From assembly GCA_039920165.1 (NCBI GenBank), contig JBDSEG010000318.1, positions 1 to 12,338 of the forward strand: a DNA stretch of 12,338 nucleotides. The letters are read 5' to 3'. Of this stretch, positions 1 to 5,923 are shown in pieces (positions within the stretch are counted from its first letter, which is position 1; each line of letters begins with the position of its first letter). This stretch comes from JBDSEG01 sp039920165 (lineage in GTDB: Bacteria > Pseudomonadota > Gammaproteobacteria > Burkholderiales > Burkholderiaceae_C). A program made the position numbers and the translations under genes. The notes below the pieces were generated by a model. The model worked only from the letters and a program-made list of their open reading frames with translations, was not told where the DNA came from and ran no database searches.

Positions 1-1178
1 GCCGGACGCAGGCGCTGGCGGCTCATCTCGAGCAGGCCGAACTTGCTGATCGACGAGAACTGGACGCGGGCGCGGTCGGAGCGCAGCGCGTCGCGCAGGC
101 GCGTCTCGACCTCGCGGCGGTTCTTCGACTCTTCCATGTCGATGAAGTCGACGACGATCAGGCCGCCGAGGTCGCGCAGCCGCATCTGGCGCGCGATTTC
201 ATCCGCGGCTTCGAGGTTGGTGCGGGTCGCGGTCTCTTCGATGTCGGAGCCGCGCGTCGAGCGCGCTGAGTTCACGTCAACCGACACGAGTGCTTCGGTG
301 TGGTCGATCACGATCGCGCCGCCCGAGGGCAGGTTGACGGTGCGCGAGAACGCGGTCTCGATCTGGTGCTCGATCTGGAAACGGCTGAACAGCGGTGCGT
401 CGTCGCGGTAGCGCTTGACCTTGTGGGCCGTCTCCGGCATCACGTGGGCCATGAACTGCTGGGCCTGGTCGTAGATATCGTCGGTGTCGATCAGGATCTC
501 GCCGACATCGGCGGTGAAATAGTCGCGGATCGCGCGGATCACCAGGCTCGATTCCTGGTAGATCAGGAACGCGCCCTTGCCGGCCTTGGACGCGCCGTCG
601 ATGGCGGTCCAGAGCTTGAGCATGTAGTTCAGGTCCCACTGCAGCTCGGGAGCGGTGCGGCCGATGCCGGCGGTGCGGGCGATCAGGCTCATGCCCTTCG
701 GGTATTCGAGCTGGTCGAGGTTCTCCTTCAGCTCTTCGCGGTCTTCGCCCTCGATGCGCCGGCTGACGCCGCCGCCGCGCGGGTTGTTCGGCATCAGCAC
801 CAAGTAACGCCCGGCGAGCGACACGAAGGTGGTCAGCGCCGCGCCCTTGTTGCCGCGCTCTTCCTTCTCGACCTGGACCAGCAGTTCCTGGCCGTTGCCG
901 ATGCAGTCCTGGATCTTCGCGTCGCGCGCGCTCGCGCCCTCGCGGAAATAGGTCTTCGAGATCTCCTTGAACGGCAAGAAGCCGTGGCGGTCTTCGCCGT
1001 AGTCGACGAAGCAGGCCTCGAGCGACGGCTCGACGCGGGTCACGACGGCCTTGTAGATGTTGCCTTTGCGCTGCTCGCGACCCTCGATCTCGGTCTCGAA
1101 ATCAGACAGCTTCTGGCCTTCGACGATCGCGAGGCGGCGCTCTTCGGGCTGCGTCGCGTTGATCAGCATGCGTTTCAT
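1..1178 (-). CDS. rne: Ribonuclease E, N-terminal catalytic part (partial at window edge)
   Basis: Endoribonuclease that starts mRNA decay and processes rRNA and tRNA precursors; in proteobacteria it scaffolds the degradosome at the inner membrane. The minus-strand reading begins MKRMLINATQPEERRLAIVE, very close to E. coli RNase E. An S1 RNA-binding domain follows (about residues 35-120, with FVDYGEDRHGFLPFKEI), then KEERGNKGAALTT and PNNPRGGGVSRRIEG. The two catalytic metal-binding aspartates are visible: D301 in SVDVNSAR and D347 in VDFIDM. The window stops after EMSRQRLRP, just before the expected Zn-link cysteines, so the small domain and the scaffold tail are not seen. RNase G is less likely because the N-terminus and the whole visible part match RNase E. 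The start ATG (1176-1178) has GGAGA six to eight bases upstream. The gene is divergent from rluC, as in E. coli. Confidence 0.97.
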   Translation of the reverse strand, partial: MKRMLINATQPEERRLAIVEGQKLSDFETEIEGREQRKGNIYKAVVTRVEPSLEACFVDYGEDRHGFLPFKEISKTYFREGASARDAKIQDCIGNGQELLVQVEKEERGNKGAALTTFVSLAGRYLVLMPNNPRGGGVSRRIEGEDREELKENLDQLEYPKGMSLIARTAGIGRTAPELQWDLNYMLKLWTAIDGASKAGKGAFLIYQESSLVIRAIRDYFTADVGEILIDTDDIYDQAQQFMAHVMPETAHKVKRYRDDAPLFSRFQIEHQIETAFSRTVNLPSGGAIVIDHTEALVSVDVNSARSTRGSDIEETATRTNLEAADEIARQMRLRDLGGLIVVDFIDMEESKNRREVETRLRDALRSDRARVQFSSISKFGLLEMSRQRLRP

Positions 1179-1839
1179 GTCGTGCTCTCCTTCGCGCGGC
1201 GATTCGTTACGCCACGCCCATCACCAGCCGGCCGCGGGACGGTCCCGTCGGGCGACGAATCGATGCGCGAGAAGCCGCGAAGAACCGAAGGAGTGTCGCC
1301 CTGGACTGCGTTGTGCAGGCGGTCAGCAGACCGGCCGGACAGGCAGCGTTGGCGTGTGCGTGGCAGTGCAAAGGGCGCAACCGCCCGGCCGGCGCAATGG
1401 CCGAGCGAGCGGCGCCCCGTCCGGGCGATGGGTACGCCGACGCAACCACGCGTCGCGACGCGCGTCGGCTGCGTCGCGGGCACGGGGCCCGGACAGCCGG
1501 CGCGTGGGGCGCAGTGGGTTGGGGGTCGACGTCATCATCCGCCTGGAGTCACTGGACGCGAACCCTCGCGAAGCGTGCGCTGCGGGCCGACGGCCCTCAT
1601 GCTGCGCTGCCTCGCCACGGTCCGGAAAACCTTGTTCGTGGTTCGTTCTTGTTCTCTCTGCCACGCCGGGAGTCCGCGTCATCCGTCACTTGGGGACGTT
1701 GCCCGCTCACCGACCTGCGTGTCGCATCACCTTGTGGCCGGACCCGCGGTCCGACCTGTCCTGTTGCTGCGGATGCATCCGAGAGTCCAACCCGACCTCA
1801 CGGCTAAACTCTGCAAAATCAATCACTTACGGCAACAAC
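1179..1839 (-). promoter_or_regulatory. Probable long structured 5' leader of rne
   Basis: This gene-free stretch lies between the divergent rne and rluC. No reading frame in it resembles a protein. If rne is transcribed from the TATAAT at 1852-1857, nearly all of it is 5' leader. Short GC-rich inverted repeats visible here are 1235-1247 (CGGGAC/GTCCCG), 1246-1257 (CGTC/GACG), 1557-1570 (CGCGA/TCGCG around ACCC), 1584-1596 (GGGCCG/CGGCCC) and 1739-1753 (CGGACC/GGTCCG around CGC). There is also a perfect 14-base palindrome at 1449-1462. At 1634-1654 the transcript strand is purine-rich, with four GAAC units. In E. coli a long rne leader lets RNase E autoregulate its own mRNA; a similar role here is inferred, and I cannot align it to the gammaproteobacterial element. 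Confidence 0.55.
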
Positions 1840-2862
1840 GTGGAGAGACGGATTATAGGGTCCAAACCCCCCGCCACGCCGCCGACGCAGCCTCCCGCCA
1901 AGGTGAGCCATGTGCGCATCGACGAAGGCTCGGAAGGCCAGCGCCTGGACAACTTCCTCGTCAAGCATTTGAAGGGCGTTCCGAAGAGCCATGTCTACCG
2001 CGTGATCCGCTCGGGCGAAGTACGCGTCAACAAGGCCCGCGCCGACGTCTCGACCCGCCTCGCTCTGGGCGACGACGTGCGCCTGCCCCCGGTTCGCGTG
2101 GCCGCGCCGAGCGCCGCGCCGAGCACGCCGGCGCGCGAATTTCCGGTCGTCTACGAGGATGACCATCTGATCGCGCTCGACAAGCCGGCAGGCGTGGCGG
2201 TGCACGGCGGTAGCGGGGTGGATTTCGGCGTGATCGAGCAACTCCGGCGGGCCCGCCCGGGCGCCGTCTTCCTCGAACTCGTGCACCGGCTCGACAAGGA
2301 AACCTCGGGACTGCTACTGGTCGCCAAGAAGCGCGCGGCACTGGTCGCGCTGCAGGAGCAATTGCGCGCGCGCGGCGGCGAGAAGACGATCGTCAAGACC
2401 TATGCCGCCCTCGTCGCTGGCGTCTGGCCGGCGAGCCTCAAGGTGATCGACGTCGCCTTGCACAAATATCTCGACTCCGATGGCGAGCGCCGCGTGCGCG
2501 CGGTCGAGGCCGACCACGCCGCCGCCAAGCGCTCGATCACGCTGGTGCGGGTGGCGCGCGCCTGGCCCGCCTGCACCCTGCTCGACGTGACACTCAAGAC
2601 AGGGCGCACGCACCAGATTCGGGTCCACCTCGCGAATGCCGGGCACCCGATCGTCGGCGATCCCAAATACGGCGACTTCGCGCTCAACCGGTCGTATGCG
2701 CGCGGGGCGGCACTGCCGGCGCTGCGCTTCGAGCGGATGTTTCTGCACGCGCGCCGGCTGCGCTTCGCGCACCCGGCGGATGACCGCACGGTCGAGCTCG
2801 AAGCGCCGCTGCCCGCAGAATGCCAGGGGCTGATCGATGCCCTGTCCAACGCCACCGTATGA
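1840..2862 (+). CDS. rluC: 23S rRNA pseudouridine synthase, RluC type
   Basis: Converts uridines in 23S rRNA to pseudouridine (E. coli RluC acts at U955, U2504 and U2580). An N-terminal S4 RNA-binding domain is seen (QRLDNFLVKHLKGVPKSHVY, then SGEVRVNKAR), followed by the RluA-family catalytic domain with VHGGSGVDFGVIEQLR. The signature HRLDKETSG carries the catalytic aspartate, D152 from this start, and GRTHQIRVHLANAGHPIVGD lies further on. The divergent rne neighbour supports RluC over RluD. The start is uncertain: no in-frame ATG exists nearby. GTG 1840 gives 340 residues and keeps a proline-rich N-terminus (KPPATPPTQPPAK). GTG 1903 gives 319 residues, the E. coli length. A Shine-Dalgarno-like GGAGAG (1842-1847) would instead fit an ATT codon at 1852. 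The stop overlaps the next gene by ATGA. Confidence 0.93.
   Translation: MERRIIGSKPPATPPTQPPAKVSHVRIDEGSEGQRLDNFLVKHLKGVPKSHVYRVIRSGEVRVNKARADVSTRLALGDDVRLPPVRVAAPSAAPSTPAREFPVVYEDDHLIALDKPAGVAVHGGSGVDFGVIEQLRRARPGAVFLELVHRLDKETSGLLLVAKKRAALVALQEQLRARGGEKTIVKTYAALVAGVWPASLKVIDVALHKYLDSDGERRVRAVEADHAAAKRSITLVRVARAWPACTLLDVTLKTGRTHQIRVHLANAGHPIVGDPKYGDFALNRSYARGAALPALRFERMFLHARRLRFAHPADDRTVELEAPLPAECQGLIDALSNATV
1852..1857 (-). promoter_or_regulatory. Candidate -10 box for rne
   Basis: The minus strand reads TATAAT here, a perfect sigma-70 -10 hexamer in otherwise GC-rich DNA and oriented towards rne. No good -35 is present at 16-18 bases spacing. The predicted start near 1845 gives a leader of about 665 bases. 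The site lies inside the rluC reading frame if rluC starts at GTG 1840. Confidence 0.5.
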
Positions 2863-3521
2863 CCCGACCCCGCCAGTTCGATCTGATCGCCTTCGATTGG
2901 GACGGCACCCTTTTCGATTCGACCGCCCTGATCGCCCAGTGCATCCAGGCGGCGTGCGCCGACATCGGCACCACCGTGCCGAGCGATGCGCAGGCGAGCT
3001 ATGTCATCGGCCTGGGCCTCATCGATGCCTTGCAGCACGCCGCACCCGACCTCGAACGCGATCGCTACGCCGAACTCGCGGGGCGCTACCGCCATCACTA
3101 TGTCGCTCAGCAGCACCGCATCGTTCTGTTCGACGGCACGCTTGAGATGCTGCGCGAGCTGAAGCAGGCCGGCCACAAGCTCGCGGTGGCGACCGGCAAA
3201 TCGCGCCGCGGGCTGAACGAGGCGCTGGCCTGCGTCGAGTTGCGCGGCCTGTTCGATGCGACCCGTACCGCGGACGAAACGGCGTCCAAGCCGCACCCGC
3301 GGATGTTGGTCGAGCTGATGGACGAGCTCGGCGTCGAACCGCAACGCACGCTGATGATCGGCGATACGACACACGACCTGCAGCTCGCCGCGAATGCGGG
3401 CACGAACTGCGTGGCGGTGAGTTTCGGCGCCCATCCGGCAGATGCCTTTCGCGGGCACGCGACCCGCCACATCGCACGCTCGACTTCCGACCTGCACGCC
3501 TGGCTGCAACGCCATGGCTGA
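2859..3521 (+). CDS. HAD-superfamily phosphatase, phosphoglycolate phosphatase-like
   Basis: A hydrolase of the haloacid dehalogenase superfamily, subfamily IA, 220 residues, cytoplasmic. All four motifs are intact: motif I FDWDGTLFDS with nucleophile D13 and general acid/base D15, motif II VATGKS with T112, motif III K144 in ASKPHP, and motif IV MIGDTTHD with D169 and D173. A helical cap sits between motifs I and II. The closest family type is phosphoglycolate phosphatase (Gph), which removes 2-phosphoglycolate, but the substrate cannot be read from sequence and another small phosphate ester is possible. The ATG overlaps the rluC stop (ATGA), and the 3' end overlaps the Rieske gene by 8 bases, so translation is probably coupled through the operon. 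Confidence 0.9.
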   Translation: MTRPRQFDLIAFDWDGTLFDSTALIAQCIQAACADIGTTVPSDAQASYVIGLGLIDALQHAAPDLERDRYAELAGRYRHHYVAQQHRIVLFDGTLEMLRELKQAGHKLAVATGKSRRGLNEALACVELRGLFDATRTADETASKPHPRMLVELMDELGVEPQRTLMIGDTTHDLQLAANAGTNCVAVSFGAHPADAFRGHATRHIARSTSDLHAWLQRHG

Positions 3522-3900
3522 CGAAGCTTCGGTGGCGCTTTGTCGCGCCGATATCCTGGCCGAGCGCGGCGATGCGTTCGTCTTCGACGTCCTGCACCAC
3601 GGCGAACGCGCAACCGCCTTCGTGCTGCGCTTCGAGGGCCGTCTGGTCGCATACCTGAACCGCTGCGTCCATGTTGAGGCCGAGATGGACTGGCTGCCGG
3701 GCCGCTTCCTCGACAGCGATCGCGAATTCATCCTGTGCTCGATCCACGGTGCGTCGTACGACCCACGCAACGGCCGCTGCGCCGGCGGGCCCTGCGGTCG
3801 CGGCAGCCTCGCGCGGCTCGACGTGGCCGAGATCGGCACCGAAGTCCGTTGGTATCCTTCCCGCGACACCCGTCCCGCGCCCGCAGAAAGCCGACCATGA
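3514..3900 (+). CDS. Rieske [2Fe-2S] domain protein
   Basis: A small soluble protein of 128 residues made almost entirely of one Rieske domain. The cluster ligands are C51-x-H53 (RCVHVE) and C75-x-x-H78 (LCSIHGASYDP), followed by NGRCAGGPCGRGSL, the usual loop and proline region. There is no signal peptide or membrane helix, so it is a cytoplasmic ferredoxin-like electron carrier or subunit rather than the cytochrome bc1 Rieske protein. No oxygenase subunit or reductase is nearby, so the partner is unknown. The start ATG at 3514 was chosen because it begins shortly before the domain and overlaps the previous stop by only 8 bases; an ATG at 3442 would overlap far more. The stop overlaps the sppA start (ATGA). 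Confidence 0.9.
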   Translation: MADEASVALCRADILAERGDAFVFDVLHHGERATAFVLRFEGRLVAYLNRCVHVEAEMDWLPGRFLDSDREFILCSIHGASYDPRNGRCAGGPCGRGSLARLDVAEIGTEVRWYPSRDTRPAPAESRP

Positions 3901-4883
3901 CCATCGATGACATACCGGCCCGCGCCGAACCGGCCGACGAACCAGGGAGCGCCGTCGCGCGCGGCGGCTGGGACGATGCGGCGCATCGCATCGCGCGCGA
4001 CTATTTCCAGGACCGGCGAAGCGAGCGGCGCTGGCGAACCCTCTCGCGCATCCTGTGGATCGGCCTGCTGCTCGGACTGCTTTACCTCTTCATCGTCTCG
4101 CGCGGTCTCGGCGACGTGCCGCACGGCCCGCACACCGCGCTGATCGAGGTGCGCGGTGAGATCGGCGTCGACTCCGAGGCGAGCGCCGAGAAACTGGTCG
4201 CGGGCCTCAAGAGCGCGTTCGAGGACAGCGCCGCACAGGCCGTCGTGCTGCGCATCAACTCGCCCGGCGGCAGTCCGGTGCAGGCCGGCATCGTGAACGA
4301 CGAGATTCGCCGGTTGAAGGCGATTCACCGCAAGAAGGTGTATGCGGTGGTTGAAGAGACCTGCGCCTCGGGCGCCTATTACATCGCGGTCGCGGCCGAC
4401 GAGATCTTCGCCGACAAGGCGTCGATCGTCGGCTCGATCGGCGTGCTGATGGACGGCTACGGATTCGTCGGCACCATGGACAAGCTCGGCGTCGAGCGGC
4501 GCCTTTTGACCGCGGGGGCGAACAAAGGCCTCGGCGATCCGTTCTCGCCCCTCACCGACGCACACCGCGCCTATATCCAGGCCATGCTCGACCAGATCCA
4601 CCGACAGTTCATCGATACCGTGCGGCAGGGTCGCGGATCGCGCCTGAAGGAAACCCCGGACACTTTCAGTGGCCTGTTCTGGAGCGGCCAGCAGGCGCTC
4701 GACCTCGGCCTCATCGACCATCTCGGCAGCCTCGACCAGGTGGCTCGCGACGTCGTCAAGGCCGAGACGGTGATCGACTACACGCCGAAGGACAACGTCG
4801 CCGAGCGCCTCGTCAAACGCTTCGGCGCCTCGATCGGCACCGGAGCGGTCGCGGCCTTGCGTGGGCTTCCCCCACTACGCTGA
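3897..4883 (+). CDS. sppA: Membrane-anchored S49 signal peptide peptidase
   Basis: A serine protease of family S49 that digests leftover signal peptides and other membrane-associated peptides. It has 328 residues, the short single-domain form (E. coli SppA is a tandem of about 618). A charged N-terminus of about 50 residues is followed by one membrane helix (about 52-67, ILWIGLLLGLLYLFIV), which would leave the catalytic domain on the periplasmic side. The core shows VVLRINSPGGSPVQAG, the nucleophile S158 in TCASGAYYIA, and the presumed general base K210 in AGANKG. The 52-residue gap between them equals that between S147 and K199 of Bacillus SppA. SIVGSIGV is also present. The gene is last in the rluC operon; the start overlaps the Rieske stop (ATGA). 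Confidence 0.93.
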   Translation: MTIDDIPARAEPADEPGSAVARGGWDDAAHRIARDYFQDRRSERRWRTLSRILWIGLLLGLLYLFIVSRGLGDVPHGPHTALIEVRGEIGVDSEASAEKLVAGLKSAFEDSAAQAVVLRINSPGGSPVQAGIVNDEIRRLKAIHRKKVYAVVEETCASGAYYIAVAADEIFADKASIVGSIGVLMDGYGFVGTMDKLGVERRLLTAGANKGLGDPFSPLTDAHRAYIQAMLDQIHRQFIDTVRQGRGSRLKETPDTFSGLFWSGQQALDLGLIDHLGSLDQVARDVVKAETVIDYTPKDNVAERLVKRFGASIGTGAVAALRGLPPLR

Positions 4884-4920
4884 GGCGCGCCAGCGAAGGG
4901 GGTGGGCGGCCGATCACCGC

Positions 4921-5546
4921 TCACGTCACAGTGAGCAAACCTTTCGCCTCGATATATGCCGCGACCTCGTCCAGCCCTTCGCGGGTCTTTAGATTGCTCA
5001 TGACGAACGGCTGTACGCCGCGCATGCGCAAGCTATCCGAGCGCATGACCTCGAGGTCAGCGCCGACGTGCGGCGCGAGGTCGGTCTTGTTGATGACGAA
5101 CAGGTCGCTCTTGGTGATTCTGGGCCCGCCCTTGCGCGGGATCTTTTCGCCGTCAGGTCGCTCAACTCGGGGCTGAAGGTGGCGGCGAGGTTGTTGCCGC
5201 CGCGCTCTATGAAGACGATATCGGCATCCGGAAATTTCTCGAGCATGCGGTCGCCGTTCGAGATTGATCGACGCGTCCTCGCGGATCGCGGTGTGCGGGC
5301 AGCCGCCGGTTTCCACACCCATGATTCGATCGGCCTCAAGCGCGCCCGCCACGGTCAGCAAGCGCTGGTCTTCCTTGGTATGGATATCGTTGGTAATGAC
5401 GATGAGGTCGTAGCAACCTGCAGGCGCTTGCACAGCATCTCGACCAGCGTCGTCTTGCCAGATCCGACCGGACCGCCGACACCGACGCGCAGCGGCGGGC
5501 GCGACTTGGTGCGAATCACGGGTGGGGGTGTACCGGCCTCGCTCAT
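4921..5546 (-). pseudogene. ureG: Broken urease accessory GTPase UreG
   Basis: UreG delivers nickel to urease by GTP hydrolysis. The whole protein is recognisable but split between two frames. Segment 1 (5546-5418) begins MSEAGTPPP and has the P-loop GGPVGSGKTT. Segment 2 (5415-5257) has VITNDIHTKED and GVETGGCPHTAIREDASINL, including the Cys-Pro-His metal motif. Segment 3 (5255-5155) has FPDADIVFIERGGNNLAATF. Segment 4 (5152-4921) has GEKIPRKGGPRITKSD and NKTDLAP, and ends normally. The breaks lie near 5416, 5253-5256 and 5149-5156. The first fits one lost base, the second two lost bases, and the third loses about 25 bases (the expected TIYVIDVAD region). ESGGDN has also drifted to ERGGNN. 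No other urease gene is in the window. Sequencing error could explain one indel but hardly all three. Confidence 0.9.
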
Positions 5547-5848
5547 GCGGAGTCCCCGCGCCTCGCCGCGGCTGCCAGCCCGAGGGCCACCAACAATACC
5601 AGCGCGGCGTAAGTCTCGATGCGGCCGTCGCGACCGAAGATCGCGAGCCCGGCGATCGATGCCACCAGACCCGCAGTGGCCGCCCACGCGAGCACGCGGG
5701 TCCAGCCGATGCCGGCAAAAGTGCCTCGCATCAGCGTCTTGGCGAGCAGCGCTCCAAGCGCCGCAACCCCGCAGGCGGGCGCCAGGAAATTGAGCAGGTG
5801 CAAGACGATGTCGACAAGGGCCAAGGCATTCTCGTTGCGGGGCGGCAT
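5543..5848 (-). CDS. Small membrane protein, three predicted helices, unknown function
   Basis: A 101-residue protein beginning MPPRNENALALVDIVLHLLN. Three hydrophobic stretches are separated by short polar loops: LVDIVLHLLNFLAPACGVAA, VLAWAATAGLVASIAGLAIF, and TYAALVLLVALGLAAAA after the loop GRDGRIE. The tail is RRGDSA. It is therefore probably an inner membrane protein. I do not recognise a named family; it is too short for HupE/UreJ (about 190-200 residues), although a shortened relative cannot be excluded. Its stop overlaps the ureG start by ATGA, and it is divergent from hemA across 75 bases. The frame runs open far upstream antisense to hemA, so the start at 5848 is a judgement: it is the ATG just before the first helix. 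Only a GGGG run precedes it as a possible ribosome binding site. Confidence 0.65.
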   Translation of the reverse strand: MPPRNENALALVDIVLHLLNFLAPACGVAALGALLAKTLMRGTFAGIGWTRVLAWAATAGLVASIAGLAIFGRDGRIETYAALVLLVALGLAAAARRGDSA

Positions 5849-5909
5849 GCCCCGATCGACGGCATCGTAGCGGCAGCATCTGCGTGCGCCGCTGCGTGCG
5901 GGGCGCAAA

Positions 5910-5917
5910 TTTATAAT
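5910..5917. promoter_or_regulatory. Overlapping -10 boxes between hemA and the membrane-protein gene
   Basis: The plus strand reads TATAAT at 5912-5917 towards hemA. The minus strand reads TATAAA across 5915-5910 towards the membrane-protein/ureG pair. No convincing -35 is seen on either side. The plus-strand box ends only six bases before the hemA ATG at 5924, so the transcript would start at or next to the start codon. Confidence 0.5.
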
Positions 5918-5923
5918 CGACGC

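Noticed and set aside
1313..1807. 164-codon plus-strand frame in the rne-rluC gap
   Set aside because: It has no ribosome binding site and no family resemblance, and it has Arg/Ala-rich composition typical of noncoding GC-rich DNA.
300..2162. Plus-strand 620-codon open frame antisense to rne and running into rluC
   Set aside because: It mirrors the rne coding strand and gives a biased, low-complexity translation. Long antisense frames are expected in DNA this GC-rich.
2400..4721. Minus-strand 773-codon open frame across rluC, HAD, Rieske and sppA
   Set aside because: It is antisense to four clear genes with intact motifs, and its translation resembles no protein family.
4861..4875. GTGGG/CCCAC hairpin at the sppA 3' end as a terminator between convergent genes
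   Set aside because: It lies inside the sppA coding sequence and lacks a T-tract.
4921..5546. Programmed frameshifting as an explanation for the split ureG
   Set aside because: Three separate shifts, one with loss of about nine conserved residues, and no slippery heptamer seen at the breaks. Decay is far simpler.
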